The notes under the pieces: generated by a model
The model's input: only the letters and a program-made list of their open reading frames with translations
Database searches by the model: none
Told to the model about the DNA's origin: nothing
Assembly (NCBI RefSeq): GCF_000281715.2
Contig: NZ_CP124576.1
Coordinates: 379,501-443,500 of the forward strand
DNA from: Sphingobium sp. AP49
GTDB taxonomy: Bacteria; Pseudomonadota; Alphaproteobacteria; Sphingomonadales; Sphingomonadaceae
Length of the DNA: 64,000 nucleotides
Direction: 5' to 3'
In this document: positions 1 through 8,959 of the stretch, piece after piece
Layout of the letters: each line of letters starts with the position of its first letter
Position numbering within the stretch: the first letter of the stretch is position 1
Translations under genes and position numbers: made by a program

Positions 1-719
1 ATGGCCTCCTCTGCCATCAAGGTGCCAGCCATCGTGACCATGGTCGAAAAGGAGAAGCGCGACCGCTTGCCCGATGCCACATCGGCGGCAACCTCCAGGT
101 CGACATATTTGTGCGAACTGCTGTGCGTGAGCACATATTCGATTTCCCGCATTAGGCATTCTACGGCCATGTCGCGGGTGATGGCGGTCCAGGCAATATT
201 GCAGGTGGGATAGCCGAGCCGCTCCTCAAGCCGGGGGTCCTGCGGCCGCACCACCGTGACCGATGGCAGCGGCGACGCATAGGCGTCGATCAAAGTGCGG
301 CCATGATCGCGCGCCTTGCGATAGAGTTGCGCGCCAGCAGCGGCATCGTCCGTGCCGTTGATGGCGACGGTGACACCGGGTAATATCCGATCGAGCGCTT
401 CGGTCCATTCCGCGCCCAGTACCTTGAAATGCGCCTGCGGATTGATCTGCAGCGCCAGGTCCCGCGCTGCCTCTGCCTTGGGGCGGCCGATCGTGTCGGC
501 CCAGCAGAAAAGCTGGCGATTGAGGTTGGAAACCTCGAAGATGTCGATGTCCGCAATGACGAAATGGCCGACGCCCGCCCTGACCAGCGCCGTCAATGCT
601 GCCCCGCCCATGCCGCCGACACCGGGTATGAAGACGCGGGCTTCGCGCAACCGCTCCTGCTCCGCTTCGGTCACGAAGCCCCGGTTGCGCGTCGTCATCT
701 CTGCATAATCAAAGGGCAT
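1..719 (-). CDS. ThiF/E1-like adenylyltransferase (partial, 3' end outside window)
   Basis: The reading frame opens at ATG 719-717 and runs off the left edge (239 codons seen). The N-terminal part shows the ThiF/MoeB/E1 Rossmann nucleotide-binding motif (PGVGGMGGAALTALVRAG, about residues 23-40), followed by the acidic D-I-D pair and the SNLNRQ motif that contacts ATP in this family. ThiF-family enzymes adenylate a C-terminal carboxylate of a carrier protein or peptide. The start overlaps the stop of the upstream acyltransferase gene by 11 bp, so the two are translationally coupled. Because the C-terminus is missing, it cannot be told whether extra domains are fused. Family assignment is firm; the substrate is unknown. 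Confidence 0.85.
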   Translation of the reverse strand, partial: MPFDYAEMTTRNRGFVTEAEQERLREARVFIPGVGGMGGAALTALVRAGVGHFVIADIDIFEVSNLNRQLFCWADTIGRPKAEAARDLALQINPQAHFKVLGAEWTEALDRILPGVTVAINGTDDAAAGAQLYRKARDHGRTLIDAYASPLPSVTVVRPQDPRLEERLGYPTCNIAWTAITRDMAVECLMREIEYVLTHSSSHKYVDLEVAADVASGKRSRFSFSTMVTMAGTLMAEEA

Positions 720-1659
720 CGCGATAAGGCCTCAAGCGTCGGAGGGGTTTGCTGGCGTCCAGCCATTGCAGCAGCGGCGCGACCAGCGTGGCGGTCACGA
801 TCATCATCGCTTGCACCGCCAATTGCGGCAGGGCCGAACGGGGTACGCTGCGCGCCAGAAAGCGCTGACCGGCGGCAAGATCGATCATCCCGATCTGCAG
901 GACATCATCGCCACGCCCATAGTCCAATGCCTTATGGCAATAGGCATTATAGTCATCTTTGCGGTGCTTGGCGGCGACGGCAAAGCTCTTCTTCAGATTG
1001 TCGGAGCCGCCGGTATATGCGTCGGTGATGACTTGCCGGTCGAGATCGAAGCCGGCATCGTCGCCTACGCCAAAGGCGGTACGATGTGTCTGCATGATCT
1101 GATAGGCCAAATGGCGGTGAGTGAAGCTCTGGTCTGTGCCCTCCTGCGCCGGAAATACCTGGCTGAAGGTTTCCGATACCATGCCCACCACGGCGGGGAC
1201 CTGTGTGACGCTACTGATCCAAAGCGGGCGCAGGCGACGTCGCAAAAAAAGGGCAAAGCAGGTCAGGCCATAGAGAATCCAGGACAGGCCGCCGCTCCGT
1301 TCCTGCGGATCGACCATCACGAGCCCCAAATGCAGAACCTGCTCGGTGCGACCTGCCTGGGTCACGGCAAGCAGCGGCATCGCGTTGAAGGCTACGGGCA
1401 TTCCGTCGCTGCGTCGCCGGACCAGGGTGATGACACTGCGGGACCAGGCCTGAGCATCAGGATCGAACAGCCCATAGTCTAGGTCCTGACCGGCCAGGCA
1501 GGCGCGGACGACAGTACGGCACTCGGCGATCAGCAGGGCCAGCGCGTCGTTTGTCATCCATTCGCCGGGGCGATCGACAATCTCGACATGATGGTCTGCG
1601 CTGGCGTTAAAGGCAGTTTTCAGATGCGGATTCTGTAGCGAGCGCAATAGAAACAGCAT
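709..1659 (-). CDS. GNAT-like N-acyltransferase family protein
   Basis: A 316-residue protein. The start at 1659 is preferred over an in-frame start 15 bp upstream because a GGAGG Shine-Dalgarno lies 5 bp before it. The middle section (VLHLGLVMVDPQERSGGLSWILYG in two pieces around residue 120) resembles the beta4/helix3 acyl-CoA-binding part of GNAT acyltransferases, with a hydrophobic stretch after it (LYGLTCFALFL). No signal peptide is seen. It is the first gene of a two-gene operon with a ThiF-like enzyme. Pairing of an acyltransferase-like protein with an E1-like enzyme suggests a small-molecule or peptide modification pathway, but this is inference. GNAT assignment is by pattern only and moderately sure. 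Confidence 0.6.
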   Translation of the reverse strand: MLFLLRSLQNPHLKTAFNASADHHVEIVDRPGEWMTNDALALLIAECRTVVRACLAGQDLDYGLFDPDAQAWSRSVITLVRRRSDGMPVAFNAMPLLAVTQAGRTEQVLHLGLVMVDPQERSGGLSWILYGLTCFALFLRRRLRPLWISSVTQVPAVVGMVSETFSQVFPAQEGTDQSFTHRHLAYQIMQTHRTAFGVGDDAGFDLDRQVITDAYTGGSDNLKKSFAVAAKHRKDDYNAYCHKALDYGRGDDVLQIGMIDLAAGQRFLARSVPRSALPQLAVQAMMIVTATLVAPLLQWLDASKPLRRLRPYRDAL

Positions 1660-2000
1660 CAAACCTCCGATCACCGCAGCTAATCATTAAAATGGTTGAA
1701 GCGCTTCTATCCTGCTAAATATTCACAGTTGGTGATCGGTTAAGATCGTTTGCCTCACAAGGTGATTGTCAAATTTTCTTTCTCATCGGCAATCAGGCTG
1801 CTGTCGCATACTCGTGATCCGCAGACATCGTCGGCTAATCCCCGCCCCGTGAGCGTGTAGGGACCAATTCATGGCAGACAGCTGGCGGGGACAAGGGGCT
1901 GTCACGAGCATAGCCATCAAAATAGCGGACGTTCGGCAATTGGGAATGAAAATTGGGAGGCTGAGTGTCTTGAAAGGGTCGTTCCGAGAAGCTTTCTATA
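1660..2000. other. Intergenic region upstream of the acyltransferase operon
   Basis: About 340 bp without a supportable gene. The part next to 1659 is AT-rich on the minus strand and probably holds the promoter of the acyltransferase-ThiF operon. No hairpin followed by a T-run was seen after the metallo-hydrolase stop at 2001. Confidence 0.5.
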
Positions 2001-3101
2001 TCACGCTGCGAACACGAGTTCCGTCCCGACATAGGGACGGATGACTTTCTGCGGCATTACGCGCAAGGCCTCCTGGATGAAGACCTCGCCGGTACAATGC
2101 ATCGGAACGATGTAGGTTGGGTCTATTGTCACCAGCTCCGCGACGGTCCGTTTTGCCTCCTCCTCAGTTCGCGGGCGGACGAGATGAAAGCCGCCAACAA
2201 TGGCGTGGACCTTCTCGACACCGGAAATCTTCTGCGCCTGCCTTACCGAATTGAGCACCCCGCGATGACTGCAGGACGCGATCACCACCAACCCGAGATC
2301 CTCCACGATGTAGAATGTCGCGAGCTCGTGTTCGCCGTCATCAGGCAATTGCGCGGCCTCTCGTTTTCCCGGCGCCAGAAATGCTTTGTCGCATCCCTTT
2401 CCGGGCCGCATCTGCGTGGGAATGGCCGCACGCTCGAAACCAAGCAGAGGAATATTGCCAGTCGTCAGCGCCTGCCCCGCAACCACCTCTGGCTGTGATG
2501 AGATTTTCAAGTCGAAGCCCGCGTCCAGAAGGGCGCGCCGATCGAGGCTGCCCATGAGCGGCGGGGGATTGCCGATCATCGCCAAGCGTTCGCAGAATGC
2601 TTCCTCGCCGCCTACGTAGAGCGGGATCGCACGCCGTGCGCCTTTCCCAAAAAATCCCGGAAACCCGCCATAATGGTCAAGATGGCCATGGCTCAAAACG
2701 GCAGCGTCGATCTTGGCAGGATCGATCCCCAGCAGCGTCAGGTTGTTCCTGACAGTTTCGGGGGCATAGCCAAAGTCGACAAGCACTACCGCACTCTTGC
2801 CCTCGCGGTGCGACGTTGCAAGAAGCGAAAGCCCGAACTCACCGCTCAAAGCGCGCGGTGCCATTCGCGCCTTACCTTTGTCGCCGGTGTTGCGAACCAC
2901 CTTGAGCCCTGGCAACGTCAGATCGGGTAGGAATGGGCCAAAGGTTGCGTTATCCACTAGGACCTGGATCGTAACGGCGTCGACTTCCGGTTTGGTTGCT
3001 TCGGCAAAGGCCGGAGCGAGCGCAAAAATGGTTGATGAACCGATCGCTCCGCCAAGAAAGCTACGTCGGCTCAGTGCACCAATCCCATTTACATGATCCA
3101 T
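2001..3101 (-). CDS. Tat-exported MBL-fold hydrolase, dihydropteroate-synthase-like (COG1237-type)
   Basis: The 366-residue protein starts at ATG 3101; the frame stays open upstream to 3389 but that extension lacks family features. Residues 10-33 form a twin-arginine signal (SRRSFLGG, then a hydrophobic stretch ending AFA), so the protein is probably exported folded. The metal-binding motif HxHxDH is present (SHGHLDHYGGFPG, His138 to His143), and later histidines (SCSHRG, GGFHL, PMHCTG) complete the binuclear site usual for MBL-fold enzymes. The ordering matches the COG1237 group related to ribofuranosylaminobenzene phosphate synthase. The substrate is unknown, and an exported copy argues against methanopterin chemistry. 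Confidence 0.8.
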   Translation of the reverse strand: MDHVNGIGALSRRSFLGGAIGSSTIFALAPAFAEATKPEVDAVTIQVLVDNATFGPFLPDLTLPGLKVVRNTGDKGKARMAPRALSGEFGLSLLATSHREGKSAVVLVDFGYAPETVRNNLTLLGIDPAKIDAAVLSHGHLDHYGGFPGFFGKGARRAIPLYVGGEEAFCERLAMIGNPPPLMGSLDRRALLDAGFDLKISSQPEVVAGQALTTGNIPLLGFERAAIPTQMRPGKGCDKAFLAPGKREAAQLPDDGEHELATFYIVEDLGLVVIASCSHRGVLNSVRQAQKISGVEKVHAIVGGFHLVRPRTEEEAKRTVAELVTIDPTYIVPMHCTGEVFIQEALRVMPQKVIRPYVGTELVFAA

Positions 3102-3427
3102 CCCGTGCTCCCGTGATCGATATGTACTCGCATAAGCGCAACCCAAGATATGCGGAACGTCCTCTGTGGATGGCTCCCGCGTTGCAAGTGCAATTTGATG
3201 TCTTGGCGAATTGGTCGGGTGCAGTCTTCTGTCCGGCCTGTTGATGCAGTCGATAGAAACTGCTGGCCCTGATGGAGGCCGCGAACAAGGTCCCATTCTG
3301 CTTATCAGGCTATGATGCCTTCGACGTTCCTCTGGTTTTCCTGTTCCCGGTCTGACCGGTATCGCCATCACATCGCGTCGCTCCCACAACCTCGTGAAGC
3401 TGATTCTTCAGCTAATCCCTCGTTCCG
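3102..3427. other. Intergenic region between MBL-fold gene and IS110 remnant
   Basis: About 325 bp with no supportable gene. It must contain the promoter of the minus-strand MBL-fold gene and the end of the IS110-type remnant. No terminal inverted repeat was recognised, as expected for IS110 elements, which usually lack them. Confidence 0.4.
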
Positions 3428-4147
3428 TTACGCTGCCAGCATCGCCTCGGGTGTTCGCCTATAGACGTCACCCCTTACCATGACTGCCCAGACGATGCGT
3501 GCCGTTTTGTTAGCCATGGCCACCGTTGCAACTCTCACGGGTTTTCTGGCTAGCAGCGCGATGAAATGCGGGTTCGCAGTTTCAGGTCTCGATCTGGCAT
3601 AACGGACCAGTGCGGTCGCGCCGATAACGAGCAGCTTTCGGAGATATCGATCGCCCATTTTGCTGATGCGCCCAAGGCGCTCTTTGCCGCCACTCGAATT
3701 CTGGAGTGGCGTCAGCCCGAACCAGGCAGCGAACTGGCGGCCGGATTTGAAATGGCTCGGATCAGCTACCGATGCAGCTAGTGCTGTGGCACCGACCGGA
3801 CCAATGCCGGGAATGGTCGCAAGGCGCCTTGCAACATCATCGCTCCGCGCCAAGGCGGCAAGCGCTCGATCGATCTCGCGCAGTTGCGCATGAATATTGA
3901 GGATTTGCTGCGATAGCATGCCAACGATCCTGACAGCTGCGATCGGTATGTCTGGCGCCTCGCCATCGACGACTTGTCGCGCCATCTGGAGCGCCCGCTC
4001 TATCCCTTCCGGAATGTCGATGCCGAGCTCAACCGCGCTCCTTACGGAGCCGACGCTAGAGCTTGTCGGCGATTCTAATTGTGCGCTGAACCGCATAGCG
4101 GGAAACGACTTGGCTATAAGGTCGTTGGTTCGGGATGGACCTCCCAT
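3428..4147 (-). pseudogene. IS110/IS1111-family transposase, 5'-truncated remnant
   Basis: The frame encodes the C-terminal two thirds of an IS110-type transposase: a helical middle region followed by the Transposase_20 domain, recognisable from ATIPGIGPVGATALAASV, FAAWFGLTP, NSSGGKERLG and MGDRYLRKLLVIGA. The N-terminal DEDD RuvC-like catalytic domain is missing. Recognisable homology begins only after about 40 codons (around 4030), so the first codons are probably flanking DNA. The 5' break lies directly against the antiporter gene on the other strand. It is almost certainly an inactive remnant, left by deletion or by insertion of the neighbouring DNA. Confidence 0.85.
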
Positions 4148-4151
4148 CGTA

Positions 4152-5411
4152 GTGCCGGAACCCTATATCCTTGTCTTGAGCGGAGCCGGGCTGCTTGTCG
4201 CGCTTGTCGCATGGCTCCCGCTGGCGCTTCGCCAGTTGCCACTCTCCCTGCCGATCGTCTGCATCCTGATCGGAGCGGGGCTCTTTTCGCTGCCCGTCAT
4301 TCCTTTTGATGTTTCGCCGCGCTCCTGGCCCGAAGTCACGGAACGGCTTACCGAGTTCGTGGTGATCATCGCGCTGATGGGCGCCGGACTAAAACTCGAC
4401 CGGCCCTTCGAGTGGCGACGCTGGGGCGTGACCTGGCGCCTTCTAGGCATCACGATGCCGCTCGGCATCGCCGCGATCACCCTGCTCGGCTACGCCCTTG
4501 GCCTCGGCTTGATCGCAGCCCTATTGCTCGCCGCGAGTCTGGCCCCGACCGATCCGGTGCTGGCCGCGGACGTCCAAGTTGGGCCACCGCGAACCGGCGA
4601 GGAGGACGAGGTGCGCTTCGGCCTGACATCTGAAGCAGGGCTCAACGACGGCCTCGCCTTTCCTTTCGTGCACCTGGCCCTTGCGATCGCGCTGTCGCAG
4701 ACAAACGGCGAGCCATGGTTGGTCAAATGGCTTAGCTTCAATGTGGCCTGGGAGATCGTGGGCGGGATCGCCGGGGGCTGGCTGGTCGGCCGGCTGTTCG
4801 GATGGCTCACCTTCCATATTCCCGCCAAGACCCAGCTCGCGAAGACGGGCGACGGTCTCATCGCGATCGCGGCGACCTTGCTGTCTTACGGCATTACCGA
4901 GATGCTGCACTGCTACGGCTTCCTCTCCGTGTTCGTCACCGCGCTGACACTGCGTGCGGCACATCGCGACCATGAATTCAACGAGCAGATGCATGACCTG
5001 ACCGAGCAGATCGAACGGCTGGCCATGATGGGACTCCTGTTGCTGTTCGGCGGTGCGCTTGTCGGCGGCCTGCTGTCGCCGCTGACCCTCCCGGACATTT
5101 TTTTCGTTCTGCTGGTCCTGTTGGTCGTGCGCCCGGCAACCGGGCTGATAGGCTTGTGGGGCTTCAACGCGAGTGTCTCGGAGAAGCTGGCAATCGCGTT
5201 CTTCGGCATCCGGGGCGTCGGCTCGCTCTATTATCTGGCCTATGCTTTGAAGCGGAGCGACTTCCCCTTCCCGGATCGACTATGGGCGATTATCGGTCTG
5301 GCCGTGCTCGTGTCGATCCTTCTGCATGGGCTGACCGTGACGCCCGTCATGCGATGGCTCGACCGTAGCCACGGTCGCGATCCCGATACCGGGCACCCCG
5401 TCAATCACTAA
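4152..5411 (+). CDS. CPA1-family cation/proton antiporter (NhaP-type)
   Basis: The polytopic protein of about 419 residues has roughly eleven to twelve hydrophobic segments. Typical features of CPA1 Na+(K+)/H+ antiporters are seen: the opening hydrophobic helix PYILVLSGAGLLVALVAWLP, the APTDPVLAADVQVGPP region carrying the transport aspartate, and TSEAGLNDGLAFPFV. The start is uncertain. Family homology begins at about the GTG at 4152, but there is no good Shine-Dalgarno, and the frame continues upstream into antisense of the IS110 remnant. The first codons may therefore have been altered by the adjacent rearrangement. It should act in the inner membrane in pH or cation homeostasis. Confidence 0.85.
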   Translation: MPEPYILVLSGAGLLVALVAWLPLALRQLPLSLPIVCILIGAGLFSLPVIPFDVSPRSWPEVTERLTEFVVIIALMGAGLKLDRPFEWRRWGVTWRLLGITMPLGIAAITLLGYALGLGLIAALLLAASLAPTDPVLAADVQVGPPRTGEEDEVRFGLTSEAGLNDGLAFPFVHLALAIALSQTNGEPWLVKWLSFNVAWEIVGGIAGGWLVGRLFGWLTFHIPAKTQLAKTGDGLIAIAATLLSYGITEMLHCYGFLSVFVTALTLRAAHRDHEFNEQMHDLTEQIERLAMMGLLLLFGGALVGGLLSPLTLPDIFFVLLVLLVVRPATGLIGLWGFNASVSEKLAIAFFGIRGVGSLYYLAYALKRSDFPFPDRLWAIIGLAVLVSILLHGLTVTPVMRWLDRSHGRDPDTGHPVNH

Positions 5412-5696
5412 TATGACCAACATGCTGGACCAGCGCCGGCGATCGTCGTGCGCTCCCATCGTGGGTCTGAGTTTCAACGGCTTGGCCCAGACGTTTCCGA
5501 CCTTATGCTGGCCGCTTCAATCTCTTCAAACCTGTAGCGTGTATGCGTGGAAACAAGGCGCTCCACCAGTCGCTATCGCAGCAGCGCCTCGGAGCTGGCC
5601 TTTCAGCGGCCGCTCGAGCGGGCAATTCCAATAGCTAACGGTCCGGACCCCGGAGGAAAAATGGGCGCTGAATGGCCGCAGAGGGTCGGCGGAAGG

Positions 5697-7622
5697 CTAT
5701 CCAGCCATCGCCGCGGCAATGGCTTGATCAAGCATTGCCTGCCCAAACGGTTTGCCCAGTCGTACGATCCGCTGCTGGGAACCTGCTGGTACGTCACCAT
5801 ATCCACTAGCAAGAATGATTGGGAGATCGCCCCGTATGTCCGTGATCTGGTCGGCCAGCTGCGTTCCAGTCATCTGCGGCATAGCTTGATCGGTGATGAC
5901 AAGGTCGATGTCCTCATGTTGCCGAACAAGAGCAAGGGCCTCCTCGCCGGAACTAGCTTCCAGAACCTCATGCCCCAGATCCTCAAGCAGTGCCGCCGTG
6001 TTCATCAGGATAAGGAAGTCATCGTCGACCACCAGGATTTTCAGCCGCCCAGTAAAGGATGATATTACTTCGCGTTCAAGGGCCGCCGGTGCAGCATCTT
6101 CCTCGGCCGCTGGCAGCCACAAGGTTGCGGTTGTGCCATGCCCGACAGTGCTATCAAGCGTAAAGCCGCCCTCCAGCTGCCTGGCCAGTCCATGTATCAT
6201 CGAGAGCCCGAGACCAGTGCCCTTGCCGACACCCTTCGTCGTAAAAAAGGGTTCTGTTGCATGGGCAAGAGTCGCTTCATCCATGCCAATGCCGGTATCG
6301 ATGACAGACAGGCCGACATAGGTACCGGGCGAAAGGCCATCGGATGGAATTTCGCTCGCGTCACGACACTGTGCTACCACTCTTATGGCGCCCCCCTCCG
6401 GCATGGCGTCCCGTGCATTGACGGCCAGGTTCAGCAACGCCAGCTCCAACTGGTTGCGGTCTGCCAATACTGGGGGAAGCCGGTCGGGGAATTGCAGATC
6501 AAGAGACCAGGCCGGTCCCAAAGTGCGTTCGATCAGTTCTCGCACGTCATCGACCAGTACCGACACGTCGATGCGCTCCGATGCGAGATCCTGACGGCGG
6601 GCGAATGCAAGCATGCGCTGAGTCAGAGCCGCCCCGCGCTCAGCGCCCTGCTGTGCGTTTTCGATCAGCCTGCTGGTGTGAGGATCGGCCGGAACGCGCT
6701 TCTGCAGAAGCGTCAAGCTGCTGGTGATCGCCATCAGGAGATTGTTGAAGTCGTGCGCGATGCCACCGGTGAGCTGCCCCACCGCCTCCATCTTCTGCGC
6801 CTGCCGCAGGGCGTCTTCAGCCTGCTGCCGGTTTGCGACCTCCTGCGCCACACGACTTTCCAATGTATCATTGAGTTCACGAAGCGCTGCTTCATGTTCC
6901 TTCGCCACCGTGACATCGTAGATGACGCCGATCAGGCGAAAGCCGGCACCCTCACGCATGATTTCCCCGCGCCGGGCGACCCAGCGCATCGCGCCATCGT
7001 CGTTGCGCTGTATATAGAACTCCGCGTCCAGACTTTCCGGAATCGCTCCCTCACGATGGCTGGGAATCAAGAGGGTTTGTCGCCCCCGCAGTACGCCGTT
7101 GATCGTCTGCACTGGCAGGACTGAAGCGGGATGGAGGCCGAGAAGGCGGCAGAATTCGTCGGAGACTACGGCAGTGGCATAGCCATCGACATATTCGAAG
7201 GTACCTACACCGCCTGCGGTCTGGGCAACGCGGAGCCGTTCCTCGGTCCGCTTGCGCTCGGTGACGTCAACAAGAATGCCGGTGAACCGAACGGGCTGAT
7301 CATTATCGTCGAGATGGCATTGCCCTCGAGCATGCATCCACAGCGTGACGCCGGCAGGATCGACGACGCGAAATTCCTTGGAGAACAGTTCCGCGCCGGA
7401 CAGGATGCCTGCCACTGCGATGCGGATGCGGGCACGATCGTCGGGATGGATTGCCAGAAAGAAGCTGCTGGGGGGTAGATTGTCCGCAGAGTGCGGATCG
7501 ATACCGGATAATTCCGCGAAGTGCGCATCAACCGACAATCTATCGGCGACGATATCCCAGTCCCATGTTCCGCTTGCACCCGCCGCCGCAAGAATTGACC
7601 CGATATGCTCTGCTTTGATCAC
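5697..7622 (-). CDS. PAS-domain hybrid histidine kinase with C-terminal receiver
   Basis: The 641-residue protein starts with GTG 2 bp after the cheC-like stop. There is no transmembrane segment. Two PAS domains (about residues 10-120 and 130-240) are joined by a helical linker to a HisKA domain with phosphoacceptor His290 (GGIAHDFNNLL). A HATPase follows (N box NLAVNARDAMP, G boxes DTGIGMD and GKGTGLGLSM), then a receiver domain (about 535-640) with acidic pair DDD, phosphoacceptor Asp in VITDQAMP and Lys in LGKPF. As the last gene of the chemosensory operon it may feed a cytoplasmic signal such as redox or a small ligand into it. Target unknown. Confidence 0.9.
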   Translation of the reverse strand: MIKAEHIGSILAAAGASGTWDWDIVADRLSVDAHFAELSGIDPHSADNLPPSSFFLAIHPDDRARIRIAVAGILSGAELFSKEFRVVDPAGVTLWMHARGQCHLDDNDQPVRFTGILVDVTERKRTEERLRVAQTAGGVGTFEYVDGYATAVVSDEFCRLLGLHPASVLPVQTINGVLRGRQTLLIPSHREGAIPESLDAEFYIQRNDDGAMRWVARRGEIMREGAGFRLIGVIYDVTVAKEHEAALRELNDTLESRVAQEVANRQQAEDALRQAQKMEAVGQLTGGIAHDFNNLLMAITSSLTLLQKRVPADPHTSRLIENAQQGAERGAALTQRMLAFARRQDLASERIDVSVLVDDVRELIERTLGPAWSLDLQFPDRLPPVLADRNQLELALLNLAVNARDAMPEGGAIRVVAQCRDASEIPSDGLSPGTYVGLSVIDTGIGMDEATLAHATEPFFTTKGVGKGTGLGLSMIHGLARQLEGGFTLDSTVGHGTTATLWLPAAEEDAAPAALEREVISSFTGRLKILVVDDDFLILMNTAALLEDLGHEVLEASSGEEALALVRQHEDIDLVITDQAMPQMTGTQLADQITDIRGDLPIILASGYGDVPAGSQQRIVRLGKPFGQAMLDQAIAAAMAG

Positions 7623-7624
7623 GA

Positions 7625-8266
7625 TCAGATGCCGTCCTCGCCGACCACCCGCGCAATGAATTCTCCCAGCAGCTCCTTCAGCATCGCCAGCGACGGCAAG
7701 TCCATGATCATTGCAATATAGCCACGAATGTCCCGGCTGCGTACCGCGAAGTCGATGTATAGGAAGAGCACAAGGCCATCCGTGGCGCCATTCTCATCAA
7801 CTTCAAACAGGCTGGCACCAGATCCGCGCAGAACTTCCGGGATGGTCATTGTGAGCGAGCGGCGAAGCATGTTTGCCATCGTCGCAAGACAGCTGTTCAG
7901 TATGACATTGCCGGTTTCGGCAAGGGCTTCCTGCTCCATATCCACCACATCCTGCGCGGATAGCTCGCCGCCCGTCACAGCCCTCACGAGTTCTAGGCTG
8001 TTCGTCTCCGGAAAGATCAGCAGCGCGCGACCGGAGAACGGCCCGGCGAAATCCTGGCGCACAGCAACAAGATCGCTCACTTCCCGTTCGCTGATCAGGC
8101 GCGCGGCCCGCTTCTGGCTCACAACCTCGATTGAAGGGACCGACAAAAACACCTGGTCGCCGATCATCTTGCGTAGGCTGGAGGCTGCGCGACTGACGCC
8201 GATATTGACGATTTCGGTTAGGGCGTCGCGCTCCAGCTCGGCGAGCACTATGCTTTGTGGGATCAC
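7625..8266 (-). CDS. cheC: CheC-family chemotaxis phosphatase
   Basis: A 213-residue protein with a GTG start that overlaps the CheY stop by 4 bp (GTGA). Two copies of the CheC/FliY signature are visible: ALTEIVNIGVSRAASSL near the N-terminus and ALAETGNVILNSCLATMANML in the middle. In this family each holds a Glu and Asn that attack CheY-phosphate; here E-x-x-N is present in both. The family role is dephosphorylation of CheY-P. No CheD or CheZ gene is found in the window, so CheC is the likely phosphatase of this pathway. Confidence 0.85.
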   Translation of the reverse strand: MIPQSIVLAELERDALTEIVNIGVSRAASSLRKMIGDQVFLSVPSIEVVSQKRAARLISEREVSDLVAVRQDFAGPFSGRALLIFPETNSLELVRAVTGGELSAQDVVDMEQEALAETGNVILNSCLATMANMLRRSLTMTIPEVLRGSGASLFEVDENGATDGLVLFLYIDFAVRSRDIRGYIAMIMDLPSLAMLKELLGEFIARVVGEDGI

Positions 8267-8646
8267 GCGCGCTTCGATCGAAGACGGAGGGCAGCACCCG
8301 AGAGAAAGGGTTCCAGCGCGTCCGTAGTCACTGGCTTGGCGACGAAGCCCGCACCGATCTCACGCGCACGCGCAATGATCTCGTCCTGGATGTTGGCGGT
8401 GATGATGGCGATCGGCATGTCAGGTCGCAGAACGTGCAACTCGGCAGCAAGTTCAAGTCCGTCCTTCTCGGGCATGTTGAAATCAATCAGGGCGACGTCG
8501 ACCGACTGCCCGGAAATGAGTTCCAGCGCCTGATCGGCGCTACCGGCCTCGATTTTCTGCCACTCCGGTTGCAGCTCCGCCAACGCCTTGCCCGCGACGA
8601 TCCTCGCCAGCTTGCTGTCATCAACAATAAGAACCGTGGCAGACAT
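8263..8646 (-). CDS. cheY: Single-domain response regulator, CheY-like
   Basis: The ATG at 8646 is chosen because GGAG lies 7 bp before it; an earlier in-frame ATG at 8664 would put that site inside the gene. The 127-residue protein is a lone receiver domain: VLIVDDSKLAR with the acidic pair, phosphoacceptor Asp in VALIDFNMPEKDG, Thr in IITANIQ, and Lys in FVAKPVT. It lies between the STAS gene and the CheC gene, overlapping the latter by 4 bp. It is the likely output regulator phosphorylated by CheA and dephosphorylated by CheC. No flagellar genes lie in the window, so its target is open. Confidence 0.9.
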   Translation of the reverse strand: MSATVLIVDDSKLARIVAGKALAELQPEWQKIEAGSADQALELISGQSVDVALIDFNMPEKDGLELAAELHVLRPDMPIAIITANIQDEIIARAREIGAGFVAKPVTTDALEPFLSGAALRLRSKRA

Positions 8647-8695
8647 CGCAAACTCCGAAGGCAAGGAACATACCCGCTTTATTTAGCTACGACTG

Positions 8696-8959
8696 CTAGG
8701 CAGTTTTAGGCTGCCTGTCGCTATCTGAAAGGATCGGGCGAAAAATATTTTGCTCCAGAAAAGGTGAATCCGGCATGCTTCGAATGGCCGGGCGGAGCGC
8801 GAACAGAATTTGTGCGACGGCCATATGGAGCTTCTGGACGCCGGCGGCGTCCACCACCGCTCCGGGATGCTCTTGCAACGCCAGCAACAGCCCTTCCGCA
8901 TCCTCGACGCCGCAGCGACCTTCCAGAACGATGGCATCTTCGGTCTGGCGCACCGTCAT
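8696..8959 (-). CDS. STAS-domain protein
   Basis: An 87-residue protein whose start overlaps the CheA stop by 4 bp (ATGA). The pattern (LEGRCGVEDAEGLLLALQEHPGAVVDAAGVQKLHMAVAQILFAL in pieces) fits a short STAS domain: beta strand, helix, then a conserved D-A-A-G-V loop in the position of the phosphorylatable D-S/C loop of anti-anti-sigma factors. The usual Ser/Thr after Asp is Ala here, so phosphorylation control is doubtful. STAS proteins appear in several alternative chemosensory clusters. Its role here is unknown; it may bind the CheA or CheW proteins. Confidence 0.65.
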   Translation of the reverse strand: MTVRQTEDAIVLEGRCGVEDAEGLLLALQEHPGAVVDAAGVQKLHMAVAQILFALRPAIRSMPDSPFLEQNIFRPILSDSDRQPKTA

